Below, in pieces: positions 1 through 9,273 of a stretch of DNA of 64,000 nt (the stretch's first letter is position 1; each line of letters starts with the position of its first letter). The DNA lies in NCBI GenBank assembly GCA_021927905.1, contig BLLK01000020.1, forward strand, positions 186,001 to 250,000, written 5' to 3'. This DNA is from Chaetoceros tenuissimus. Taxonomy: Eukaryota; Bacillariophyta; Thalassiosirophyceae; Chaetocerotales; Chaetocerotaceae. The translations under genes were made by a program, and so were the position numbers. The notes under the pieces are model-generated. The model saw only the letters and a list, made by a program, of their open reading frames with translations, searched no databases and was not told the origin of the DNA.

Positions 1-949
1 TAAACACTTCCACTTCTGGCTGGGTAGGCACTGTTCCTTCCTTTCGAGTTTGTCGTGGTAAAAAGTTCTCCACCATGCTATTAATTTCTTCCATATTAGT
101 TGCATCTGGCTGTCGAAATGGGTTGAATGGATCGTCCGGTTCTTTCAAAACAGGTTTTCCAAACACTGCATTCTTGTCACTGATAGATTTCATATCGACA
201 ATCAATTCTTTAGGATTCAATTCTTGTTGATAGAGAGATTGCAGTTTGGTAGTCGATAGTGAATCACTCAATTCATACAGTCCTAGAACAATGATGGCAG
301 GTGCAGCCATAGTTTCATCCAAGTCGATACTTTTCGCCAAAGCCTGTCTCATTGGCTTTGGAAGCGATGTATAATATTCCACAGCGGAAGTCAATTCTGC
401 TTCTGTAATGGTTGCTTTGATTTTTCGATTGGCATATAAATTCGTCTGGGTAGTGACTCTCTCTTCGTCTACACTGTTGCTGTTGCTGTTATCTAAACTA
501 GATTGTACTTGCATTTCTGACACATTACTCTTCTCCTCTTTATCATTGAACAAAGTATCAAAAGAAGACAAGAGAGAAGGATCGACACGATTCGCCAGAG
601 CTTGAATCTGTTTCTTCAATTCATTTTGTTTCTTTGACAAATCTTTACCCTTTAACTCGTCCAAAGTCTGAAATTCAGATTCAATCTTTTGAATCTTTTG
701 CAGATTAAGTTCCGCTTCCATTTTTTCAGCTTCAAGTTTTATTTGAGCAGCTTGAGCTTTTAATTTATCTAAATCATTTGTAGAGGAATACAATTGAAAG
801 GAAGTTTGTTTTCTTTGACCAATATTATTTTGTAAAGGTGAGAAAGAAGAAATGCGGTTCTTTCTGGTTGTAGATGAAAAACTTTGCGATGACTCGAGAA
901 GCGACAAGAGAGTCACTGCTGCTGCATATTTAGAAGACAAGGTTTTCAT
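1..949 (-). CDS. M50 site-2 protease (EGY-like), plastid, N-terminal part only
   Basis: Open minus-strand frame from the ATG at 949 running off the window edge, so only the first 316 residues are seen. It begins with a hydrophobic signal peptide ending in SSQSFSS, a diatom plastid-type Ser/Ala-Phe site. A Lys/Glu/Gln-rich coiled coil (about residues 65-115) and an acidic linker follow. The segment around TRKEG, near the cut end, is shared with the two complete M50 proteins at 6071-8896 and 43707-46287, which is the basis of the call. The HExxH protease domain would lie outside the window. EGY-type proteases are plastid membrane metalloproteases that lack a known single substrate. The gene is divergent from the 7TM gene at 1256. 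Confidence 0.72.
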   Translation of the reverse strand, partial: MKTLSSKYAAAVTLLSLLESSQSFSSTTRKNRISSFSPLQNNIGQRKQTSFQLYSSTNDLDKLKAQAAQIKLEAEKMEAELNLQKIQKIESEFQTLDELKGKDLSKKQNELKKQIQALANRVDPSLLSSFDTLFNDKEEKSNVSEMQVQSSLDNSNSNSVDEERVTTQTNLYANRKIKATITEAELTSAVEYYTSLPKPMRQALAKSIDLDETMAAPAIIVLGLYELSDSLSTTKLQSLYQQELNPKELIVDMKSISDKNAVFGKPVLKEPDDPFNPFRQPDATNMEEINSMVENFLPRQTRKEGTVPTQPEVEVF

Positions 950-1255
950 GATTTATATATAATTTATGTATGATGCTATAGAACTCTTTTTGAACAATGA
1001 ATACATCATATATCAAGAAATACTTAGATAGATATGATGTGAAATAAAATGGATGAAGAAGAGGACGGATGACGAAGTACAAATTACCAAGTCTACTGTG
1101 ATAACAAAAAGGCCTCTCGAGAAGCCTACGTTCGTTTTGACATGTGTCATGTTCTTCTGGCCTTCTTCTTCTCTCTCTCCGTTCTGTACTATTCAATCAA
1201 CGTAAGAAGTTACACGTTATCACGCAATCATATTTTAATTGCTTGCTTAATTGTT
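950..1255. other. Divergent intergenic region
   Basis: About 300 nt between the starts of the partial M50 gene and the 7TM gene, presumably holding both promoters. An ATG at 1142 is in frame with the 7TM gene, but its extra 38 residues have no counterpart in the paralogue at 23112-24467. I see no clear motif. Confidence 0.5.
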
Positions 1256-2530
1256 ATGAGTACTAGTCTCAAAGCTGCCCAAATTATACGATGTATCAAC
1301 GCTGGCATTTCATGTCTGGCATCAACGTTCATAATGTTCATGATTCTCACTGAACCAGAAAAGGGTCTCGCTTCTCCGTACTCTAGAATTATATTTGCAA
1401 TGAGTATCTCTGATATTCTATTTTCACTTGGATTTTTACTTTCTCCATTCTTGGGTCCAAAAGATAATCCAGATGCTCTCTTTGCCATTGGAACAACTGG
1501 ATCATGTGAAGCTATCGGATTCTTGTTTCTATTGGGATTTCAATGTCTTTTGTTCTACATTGTCTTTCTTACATATTACTTCATGAGAAGAATCAAGTAC
1601 AAGGTCACAGCAAAAGATTTTGAAAAGAAGGAAGAGAAATATTTGCACCGGGTTATCGTCCTGATTTCATTAGTTATGGCAACTACTGCTTTTTTCGCAG
1701 GAAGCATTAACCCTCAAGGCTATGGATCACTCTGTGGAACAAGTCCGTACCCAGAATATTGTGAAGGTCAAACTTGGGAAGGTGAACCTTGTAAAAGAGG
1801 TGATGATCAAATCACAAAATATTTAAATATCTATGGTGGTGTTCTTGCAGGCTCATCCTTGCTTTCCATTTCTTTGATTCTTGCTTTAACCTCATCTCAT
1901 GTATACAAACAAGAACGAGCTCTTACAATACCAGCTCGAGCAATTGGAGACGTAAATAGACGCAATCCAGGTGAAGCAGCTCCAGAGAATGTTCAAGGGG
2001 AAATCGATAGAAATATCCAGAACAGACATGCACTCACTAAACAAGCTTTGACTCAATCTTTTCTCTATATTCTTGCATTTATTGTGGTGTACTTTCCTCC
2101 AGGGATAGGTATCCTGAGGATAAGATTTGGAAATGCTACAGATTTACCAGAGTGGTTGTTTTGGTTGATCTCTCTAACTACGCCCTTTGGAGGTGTATTT
2201 AACATCTTGATTTACACACGCCCTAAAGTATTGCGGCTCAAAGAAGATTATCCAAATGCATCTTTTTTGAGAGTATTTGTTGTGATTGTGCTTACTGGTG
2301 GTGAAATACCCTCACTAGCCGATCTTCGACGAGATGGACCACCACAAGACGAGCAAAGGAACAATCGCAATAATCTTCAAGTAAGCGATTTAAGCGAAGA
2401 AGAGCAATTTAACGAAGACGAAATGCAGGTGAACGAGTCACAATATGGACTTTCTTACGAGATGGATGTTTCAGCGGCATCAGATTATTTATCACATTCA
2501 AGAAGTTGTTGGCGTTCTTCATCAAGCTAA
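1256..2530 (+). CDS. Seven-transmembrane receptor-like protein (cAMP-receptor-like GPCR)
   Basis: 424 residues if started at the MSTSLKAAQ methionine, which matches the start of the paralogue at 23112-24467. Seven hydrophobic segments are visible, with a Cys in the loop before TM3 (SCEAIGF) and NILIYTR in TM7, where GPCRs carry NPxxY. The order SDILFSL (TM2), Cys, then TM3 ending YYFMRRIKYK resembles the Dictyostelium cAR/Crl group, but this is a recognition from pattern only. The intracellular tail is acidic (SEEEQF, SYEMDVSAASDYL) and is duplicated just downstream. Ligand and coupling are unknown. An upstream in-frame ATG at 1142 would add 38 hydrophobic residues. Confidence 0.75.
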   Translation: MSTSLKAAQIIRCINAGISCLASTFIMFMILTEPEKGLASPYSRIIFAMSISDILFSLGFLLSPFLGPKDNPDALFAIGTTGSCEAIGFLFLLGFQCLLFYIVFLTYYFMRRIKYKVTAKDFEKKEEKYLHRVIVLISLVMATTAFFAGSINPQGYGSLCGTSPYPEYCEGQTWEGEPCKRGDDQITKYLNIYGGVLAGSSLLSISLILALTSSHVYKQERALTIPARAIGDVNRRNPGEAAPENVQGEIDRNIQNRHALTKQALTQSFLYILAFIVVYFPPGIGILRIRFGNATDLPEWLFWLISLTTPFGGVFNILIYTRPKVLRLKEDYPNASFLRVFVVIVLTGGEIPSLADLRRDGPPQDEQRNNRNNLQVSDLSEEEQFNEDEMQVNESQYGLSYEMDVSAASDYLSHSRSCWRSSSS

Positions 2531-3169
2531 CAAAATAAGTGCAACTGAAATATTACGTTTGTATGATCTAAAGAGTACACTGAGGTGTTTGAGAAGAAAA
2601 ATATTTCTCACCTTATTCGCACCAATCAAGAAGTTAATGATAGAAGCAATCAAGAAGTTAATTATAGAAGCGAAGAAGAGCAATTCAATGACGAGGATGA
2701 AGAACAAGTGAACGAGTCCCTTGAAGATTACTATGATGACATTTTTTCTTACGAGATGGATGATTCAGAGGCATCAAAATATTTGTCTTATTATTGAAGT
2801 GAGTAGTTGCACTCGCTCTTTTGGTACATCACTTACTAATCAAAGCAACACTCCAAGAGTACACTGAGAGTTTGATGTCGTAGGAAAACAAGATCATAGC
2901 TGCAGCAGTTGTGGTAACCTATTCGAGAATGACGATTTTAAATTTCATGTATAATTAAGTTCTGGATCATTGTCTTTTGTCTTTCATGCTTTACTGTACA
3001 CCCTTAATAAAAAGAAATGACTAGAAAAAATGACACAGACAAATGATGATGGGTCTTTGCGTCTGTCCTTCGATCGTCTTTACGTACATACATATGAATA
3101 CGTACCATACTATTAACAAAACACCAACATACATTGTGTACAACTTTTTTGAATGTTCATAGTAATGAA
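2531..3169. repeat. Duplicated 3' end of the 7TM gene, then intergenic
   Basis: An open frame at about 2663-2797 repeats the C-terminal tail of the preceding 7TM gene: SEEEQFNDEDEEQVNES and SYEMDDSEASKYL against SEEEQFNEDEMQVNES and SYEMDVSAASDYL. The following non-coding sequence is repeated too, with an AAGAGTACACTGAG motif near 2571 and again near 2852. The repeat units are therefore roughly 2391-2600 and 2664-2886. No start codon or transmembrane part accompanies the second tail. It is best read as a tandem duplication of the gene's last about 220 nt. Nothing else is recognised up to 3169. Confidence 0.65.
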
Positions 3170-4524
3170 ATGAAAAACAATTGTTTTCATTGCGGATTGG
3201 AAGGTCATCAAACTTCAGATTGTCCAAAACGAGATGAGCCTCAGACTGCTGAAGGCAAAGAGGTTCAAAAGGCTTTCTTTCGCTCACGAAAAGTACGTAT
3301 GGACTTGTACTACATATGATTGCAAATTCTCCCTCTTGTCCTTCTTTATGCCTCTTACATTGCTTTCTTCAATAGGAGTGGAATCGTAAACATGGAAAAG
3401 TGAAACATAGAAAAGAATCACCCATTGAGCATTACAGTAATCTCAAATCTTATCTGCTTCATATACCATCTTTCCATCATCAAGAAGGAAAATTTCAAGA
3501 TCCCAATCGACTCTTTTCTCAAATTCCATGTCCGCATATTGAACATGTAAGATTACAAAAAGCAATCTCTATCTCCAAAGCTCATCGTGAGTTCTTCAAT
3601 ATATTTATTCAAAAACTTAAATCTATCCTTGTGTCAAAGTTTCAATCTATAGACCATGATGTAGATTACAATCGTTTAATTAAAAGTTATCGCAACAAGA
3701 ATGATTATAATCCATGGACACAAGATTTGAATAATGCTGTAAAGAAGGGTGAACCGGCTGACTTTTCCAATGAACAAAAGAATAGAATGTATACTTTACA
3801 GAAATTAGATACAAGGACGAGGTATTTGTATTTGTTAATGATGGATGATAACATCATTGCGGATCGATTGAGGCAAATGTTACTTGATAAATTGCAGCAA
3901 GGATTAGATGGACCAATGAGCGTAAATGTCTGTAGTATTGGTGGCGGTCCAGGGTACGAGCACGTCGCTGTTTGGATTGTATTACTGTTTCTTATCAACA
4001 TGAACAAGACTATTGAGGTACCAAACGTGAAAATGAATACAACTGTCTTTGATTTGTTTGGTGAATGGAAAGATATGGCACAAAGTATTGAAAATGGACT
4101 AGCAGAATCCATCCATGAAATACAAAACGAAGCTATAGCAACAAGTATTTTTCAAAGTGGAGGGATGTCCATGAAACTTTGCGACATTCGTGAATCATTG
4201 GATTCTACCAAAATTAACAAGGATCTATTGACCTCACTTGAATGTGTCGATATCATTTGTTTCTCCTTTGTCATACATGAAAACTCATCCTTTATCTTGA
4301 CAAAAGATAAAAGTGAAGTTCAAGGAGCTATCCTTGATATACTCAAAAAGGCAAGAATAGGGACCTTCATCGTTTTTATAGATAGCAATAACTTTTGTTG
4401 GGAACCGTTGAAGACATCTGCAAAAGAATATGGATGGGAATTTTTCGGCGCATCTGAGCGCAAATGTAGAATTATACACGGACCAAAAGAATATGTATTG
4501 ATGCAACGAATGAGTAAGCAATAA
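3170..4524 (+). CDS. Zinc-knuckle (CCHC) protein with SAM-methyltransferase-like domain
   Basis: Two exons, 3170-3292 and 3376-4524, with an 83-nt GT-AG intron in phase 0; 423 residues. The first exon carries a CCHC knuckle, CFHCGLEGHQTSDC (Cys-x2-Cys-x4-His-x4-Cys). The second carries SIGGGPGYE near residue 230, which looks like motif I of Rossmann-fold SAM methyltransferases. IICFSFVIHE further on would be the strand IV/V region. Zinc knuckles bind single-stranded nucleic acid, so an RNA substrate is plausible, but that is inference. I do not recognise the exact family. The start is the first ATG in frame. It is convergent with the kinase gene, 45 nt between stops. Confidence 0.75.
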
Positions 4525-4569
4525 CACTCTCAGATACAGATTTAAATGGGATTTTTCACCTCGGTCGAG

Positions 4570-5808
4570 TTACCACTTGAGGATACATGAATCACTTTTT
4601 TCGAGTGAAAAGTATGGGTGATTTTCCAATAGCCACAATAATGTAGGTCTGTCGGCCGGATTCAAGGGACGCATAGATGCTGACAAGTTTCTGAGAAGAT
4701 GAATATCATCACCTTCAAAGGATCTCTTTTCGGCCAATAAGCTATTGATCCAAGTAGAAACGACCCAAACATCAAACGCATGCGAATTGACATATGTATC
4801 ATTCCTTCCTTGATGATATTCTGGAGGGCCTTTGAAGCCAAGGTTGTGATCATGTACTCTTTCTGGTCTCTTTTGATCGTAAACCTTGCCATGATTCCAA
4901 TCAAAAAGTCTGATTTTGCCGTCTTGTATCATTACATTTCTCTTACTAGGATCTCGTAACATCACACCTCTTTCGTGAGCATGTCCCAAAACTTCAAAAA
5001 GCTTTCGCCAAAAGCATCGAAATTTCCCAGTAGGTATTTTGTATTTACGAGTAGGCAAGTCAAAACTATCCTTTAGGTTTTCAAAACGCTCGACAATCAG
5101 TATGGTCATCCTAGGGCAATCCATGTAGTACTGTTTATCCTTGAAATCACTTGGTAAAGTCAAAGTATTGTTGTCACTGCTGCTTTTGAGAAATGGATTG
5201 GTTATATTCTCAGCAGCATATAATAAAAATGGATACGCTGGTTCATGTTGCACCAAAGGATTTGGATTTAACCGTTGAAGAATGTTGATTTCATTTCGAG
5301 TGATTTCAGATGTATCCGTCTCTTCATCACAACCAGATATCCTAAGGATCCATCTACGGTCTTTGATAAAGTCATGATTTGATAGTGTAATGTTGGCCTC
5401 AAAAACATCTGTGATACTTCCAGCTCCAAGATGCTTTCCAACTTTGACATTCTTTCTAAGCCAAGAAGTGTCGTCTAACATTGTTACTTTTAGATCGTCT
5501 TCATGTTGTATTTGTTCTTCTTTTTTGTTTACTGCTGATGCAATTTCTTGTGTAGCCGATTGGGAGGAAACTACAATGCTTGTATTGGAGATTATAGATT
5601 TCGTTTTGTTGTATATTATATCTAGACCTATGCGACTTGTGTCTGCTTCGTCTTGCTCGACTTCCAATTCATACACCCTTTTCAAGAAGAACGAAGGCAT
5701 CGTAGTAGTCGTTGTACTGAAAGTCATGATAAGAGATGTACTTATTAAACCGCATAAAATGAGGGCTGTCCCACAAAGAGACCTTGGTAAACTTCGTCTC
5801 ATACTCAT
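4570..5808 (-). CDS. Membrane-anchored atypical protein kinase
   Basis: 412 residues. An N-terminal hydrophobic segment (about residues 12-30) predicts a type II membrane or secretory protein. The kinase fold starts at GKHLGAGSITDVFEA (Gly loop). The catalytic loop reads LRDPSKRNVM with Asp286 and Asn291 kept but the usual Lys two residues after the Asp replaced by Ser. The metal-binding motif is DWN (Asp303), like the DWG of CK2, and the APE region reads GPPEY. The beta-3 Lys is not evident; the strand reads RRWILRIS. It could be an active atypical kinase or a pseudokinase. The C-terminal RPTLLWLLENHPYF is a normal kinase ending. Single exon. Confidence 0.75.
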   Translation of the reverse strand: MSMRRSLPRSLCGTALILCGLISTSLIMTFSTTTTTMPSFFLKRVYELEVEQDEADTSRIGLDIIYNKTKSIISNTSIVVSSQSATQEIASAVNKKEEQIQHEDDLKVTMLDDTSWLRKNVKVGKHLGAGSITDVFEANITLSNHDFIKDRRWILRISGCDEETDTSEITRNEINILQRLNPNPLVQHEPAYPFLLYAAENITNPFLKSSSDNNTLTLPSDFKDKQYYMDCPRMTILIVERFENLKDSFDLPTRKYKIPTGKFRCFWRKLFEVLGHAHERGVMLRDPSKRNVMIQDGKIRLFDWNHGKVYDQKRPERVHDHNLGFKGPPEYHQGRNDTYVNSHAFDVWVVSTWINSLLAEKRSFEGDDIHLLRNLSASMRPLNPADRPTLLWLLENHPYFSLEKSDSCILKW

Positions 5809-6070
5809 AGTTTTGTTTGTTGCTTGTTGCTTGTTGTTCTATGATTCTGTTGAAAAAGATAGCAGTTTGGAAAAGGTGGTCAACAAAAAATAAAAAATAC
5901 ATCGTTTCTATGGGTTTTGAATTCTAGTCCTAAATAGACTATTTTAGCTGTTTTTTGAATTTCATTTCATAAAAAATGTAAATGCAATGAGTACAGCAGC
6001 CTTGACTCAAAATACATCTCAGATTCAGCATACGTACATATTTTATGAAGAAATTATATTTATTTTGAGC

Positions 6071-8896
6071 TTACATAGGAATTAGAGTCAATAAAACCAA
6101 CACTCCAGTAGCAGTAGCTAGAAGGACACGTGAAAAGTCCATATCGTCTACTTCATTCCTTTGAGGAATTTCCAATTCGGATTGGAAAAAGACTACAAAA
6201 GAGAAAAAGAAGAGCAGTAGATCTGATCCCGCAACACCTTGTAGAAACATGAAGACAAAGGTCAAGAAACTGACTAGTTGCGTCCCACTTCTACCAAAGA
6301 GTGTCAAAGCGATTCGACCTCCATCAGTTCTACCACACGGCAACAAGTTGGCTGCATTTATCATCATTCCAAAGTATCCTGCTATCGTGAGTGGATGTAG
6401 AGGAATATTCATTTCTGACAATGCCTTTGTTCCTAGTGCTGCATCTGGTACTGTCAAAAGTCCCGGACTCATTGCATCTATTGTTCCTCCTACAAGACTA
6501 CTTTGACGAAGTAGATTCAATGGCAAAGCTGGTAGTTCTGCAAATGCAGCTGCATCCATATTCGATGATAGAACCATTCCAAGTACCAAGAGTGAAAATG
6601 ATGCTCCCATTCCTGCAAGTGGCCCCGCAATAGCAAAGTCAAACAAGGCTTGTTTATCTTTTGGTGGATTTTGCAATGAAGTAATTCCTCCAGTCAAACC
6701 TGTTCCTAGTGAAGGTACCAGTGTTGGAATGGTAATATTCAAATCATTATTGTTTGCGCTAATAATGTGTGCGATCTCGTGGACGGCTTGGATTCCTACA
6801 GTCGCTGCAAATAGTGGAAATGACAAGTCGTTCAAAAAGTCAACATTCGAAGGCATGGATGCATCTGCCAAAGCTAATTGTTCATCTGCCATCTTCATAT
6901 ATTTATCATTCAGCAAAAATGGCAAAAGCGAGTTGTACCAAATAGTTCCCAAAGCAACAGATGAAATCAATGATCTCTGAATAGGTGCTGGGTCTCTTGC
7001 TACATCTGGAGCAGTGACAAACAATACAGGTGGTCTGTCACCTTGATTCATTTGCTCTTCTGATACTGGTGTAGGATCAAATACGTAGAAACATGCGATT
7101 TGATTGCGAACTCTTGACTTTTCCAAATTTTTATCAATAGCTTCAATCAATTCTGCCCCAGTTTCATATCTTGTACTTCCACGAATCAAGAATCCACCAG
7201 GTACTTTCTCTGGAGGTCCTGTTGCCACCCAAACGTTATCCTTTGCAAGTACTTCACTCATGAAGAGTACAGCTTGTCCTTCATTGATTTCGTTTCCTTC
7301 CTTTCTTGTTGATTCTGGAAACAACGACTCAATCATTTGTTCCTTGTCTGTCTTTTCAACACGATCACCTAATCCAAAGAGACTACCTCCACTGCTGTTA
7401 TTATTTGTATCGGATGAAGTAGAATCCGAAGATGAAGAATCTAAACTAGAGAATCCATTCACACTGGAACCATCCGTAGCAGCATCCTTTTTAGATCCCA
7501 TGGCTTTCTTTGGATTACGTCGAAACTCCCCTTTAATCAATTCTACCGCAAGTGCAGTATCATTATCCCCCCTCAAAAACTGCGGAACCCACTTGACTTC
7601 CTCCAATTTCTCATCAATCATTTCTTGTGTAATTTCCGGCATAACTACAAGATTCCCCGCTCTCCATTCCTCTTCAAGCATCATTAATGCAATCGCAGTA
7701 TCATTATTCTTCATTTCATCTCCATATAAATTCTTGACAAATTGTGGAACAAGTTTTACAGCATCCAATACTTCATCAATTTGTTCTTGTGTGAATTCTG
7801 GAATAGGTTCTTCGTTGATAGTAGGTGTGTTGGCATTATAATCAAATTCCTCTTTATAGAGTTGTAGCATGAGTTGTGTCGAATTGAAATCGGTAGAGGT
7901 AGTATTCATTCCAGCCGCTTTGGATACAAGATCTTGCATGAATGGAGGTGCTTGATTGAAGGTATCTACACGTTGTTGCAATTCTTCGGATGATAATTCT
8001 CTTGTCTTTTCCTTGGTTTCCGATACGACAGAGGATAGAATCTCATTTAAATCCTTGGCGTCTGCATTAGTAGATACAGATGTAGAAGTAGTAGATACAA
8101 CTACTTCACTCTTCTTCTTCTTTTCTTCATCTCCACCCTCTAGTTTCTTCTTGAGACTTTTAATTTGCGATTGAATATCCAATTCCTTCTCCAATAAAGC
8201 CTTTAACTTCTTTTTCCCATCCTTATCTTCCTTACCCTCTACCTCTTTCAATTCCTTCGAGACTTTTAAAAGATCAGTTTCCAATTTGTCAATCTTTTCT
8301 AAAGTCAATTCAATATCCATTTTTTCCGCTTCCAATTTAATTTTCAATGCTTGTGCTTTCAACTTCTGTGCTTTTTCTTCAGGTGTCTCCTCTGGTTTCG
8401 GTGCGATTGCCGCTGCGGCTGCTGCAATGTTGACAATGGAGGGATCCACTTCCTTCTCCTTTACTTCTTCTTGTTCATCTTCTTGTTCTTTGGGTGGAGA
8501 TACAAATCTTGCAAAAAACATTTTCTTTTCCTTTGGAGCTTCTTCCTCTACTACTTTCTCCTCTTCTACTTTTTCTTGCTCTACCTTATCACTTTCATCA
8601 TCATCACTATCATTAACCAAAGAAGTCTCCTTGAAACGATTACTCTTGGTAGTAGTTGTCGTTTCAATCACATTACCCTGTTCGTCTTTTAAAACAGAGG
8701 TAGTGACTGTCTCTTCCTTTTCATTTTTATTTCGTTTGAATAATCTTTTGAAGAGATGCAATTGAGTACTTGATAAAGTAGTATAAGATGCAGGAGTGAC
8801 TTTATTACTGTAACTCTTGAGAGTTGTTGGAGTGAATGCATTGGAAATGACACACAGCAACAACAAGAATACAGATGTACTGTATGAGTGTCTCAT
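6071..8896 (-). CDS. M50 site-2 protease (EGY-like), plastid-targeted
   Basis: 941 residues, single exon. Signal peptide ending in SNAFTP, the diatom plastid motif, then a Lys/Glu-rich coiled coil (about 60-270). Three degenerate helical repeats follow, of the type ITQEMIDEKLEEVKWVPQFL, and then the TRKEG/VPGGFLIRG domain shared with the other two M50 genes here. The membrane protease domain has HEIAH at 706-710 and the second metal-ligand motif PCGRTDGGR near 852-860, with several hydrophobic segments around them. EGY proteins are intramembrane zinc proteases of plastid membranes needed for thylakoid development in plants. All catalytic residues are present. The long coiled-coil front is unusual compared with plant EGY proteins (about 550 residues). 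Divergent from CYP38. Confidence 0.88.
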   Translation of the reverse strand: MRHSYSTSVFLLLLCVISNAFTPTTLKSYSNKVTPASYTTLSSTQLHLFKRLFKRNKNEKEETVTTSVLKDEQGNVIETTTTTKSNRFKETSLVNDSDDDESDKVEQEKVEEEKVVEEEAPKEKKMFFARFVSPPKEQEDEQEEVKEKEVDPSIVNIAAAAAAIAPKPEETPEEKAQKLKAQALKIKLEAEKMDIELTLEKIDKLETDLLKVSKELKEVEGKEDKDGKKKLKALLEKELDIQSQIKSLKKKLEGGDEEKKKKSEVVVSTTSTSVSTNADAKDLNEILSSVVSETKEKTRELSSEELQQRVDTFNQAPPFMQDLVSKAAGMNTTSTDFNSTQLMLQLYKEEFDYNANTPTINEEPIPEFTQEQIDEVLDAVKLVPQFVKNLYGDEMKNNDTAIALMMLEEEWRAGNLVVMPEITQEMIDEKLEEVKWVPQFLRGDNDTALAVELIKGEFRRNPKKAMGSKKDAATDGSSVNGFSSLDSSSSDSTSSDTNNNSSGGSLFGLGDRVEKTDKEQMIESLFPESTRKEGNEINEGQAVLFMSEVLAKDNVWVATGPPEKVPGGFLIRGSTRYETGAELIEAIDKNLEKSRVRNQIACFYVFDPTPVSEEQMNQGDRPPVLFVTAPDVARDPAPIQRSLISSVALGTIWYNSLLPFLLNDKYMKMADEQLALADASMPSNVDFLNDLSFPLFAATVGIQAVHEIAHIISANNNDLNITIPTLVPSLGTGLTGGITSLQNPPKDKQALFDFAIAGPLAGMGASFSLLVLGMVLSSNMDAAAFAELPALPLNLLRQSSLVGGTIDAMSPGLLTVPDAALGTKALSEMNIPLHPLTIAGYFGMMINAANLLPCGRTDGGRIALTLFGRSGTQLVSFLTFVFMFLQGVAGSDLLLFFFSFVVFFQSELEIPQRNEVDDMDFSRVLLATATGVLVLLTLIPM

Positions 8897-9273
8897 GATT
8901 ACTACTTTCTTATATCTATTTGTAGTATTGACTCTCTTATACTTTTACTTTCAACACAACAACAAATGAGAATGCAATAACATGGAAATTGATGGATGAG
9001 TTGTTTTGTACGAAAGATGTGGATGTGGAAGTATCTTTAATGACGTCATGGACATGTGAATAGCCTCATCTCCCAATCCAATGAATGTATTATGTGGCTA
9101 TATATTGTATGATGCCTGTTAGTTGGCTAGAAATAAGAGGGTATCTTTCTCGCACTGACGCTTGAGAGAACACGTCTGTCCAATGGCACATCACTCAACA
9201 ACATATCTTATGTAATTACCTTCTTACAATCAAAGAGTACTCATAGTAATACTACTCTAAGATCTACATCAAA
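8897..9273. promoter_or_regulatory. Bidirectional promoter between two plastid-protein genes
   Basis: 377 nt separates the divergent starts of the M50 protease and the CYP38 homologue. It contains the palindrome TGACGTCA at 9041-9048, the full form of the bZIP/CRE-type site. TGACGT-type elements are known as CO2/light-responsive elements in diatom promoters such as the Phaeodactylum PtCA1 gene. Joint regulation of the two genes is an inference. Confidence 0.5.
9041..9048. promoter_or_regulatory. TGACGTCA bZIP-type site
   Basis: Perfect 8-bp palindrome about 145 nt from the M50 start and about 225 nt from the CYP38 start. Binding is inferred from motif identity only. Confidence 0.45.

Noticed and set aside
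1142-1255. N-terminal extension of the first 7TM protein from an upstream ATG
   Set aside because: The paralogue has no such extension and no ATG at the equivalent place, and homology begins at MST(S/A).
2381-2663. Splicing from GTAAGC (2381) to the AG at 2663 to swap receptor tails
   Set aside because: The phase does not fit: the join would run into a stop within a few codons, so it is kept only as a check and not as a model.
3170-3292. CCHC zinc knuckle as a possible retroelement gag relic
   Set aside because: The knuckle exon joins in frame across a normal GT-AG intron to a long intact host protein, and no other retroelement part is nearby.
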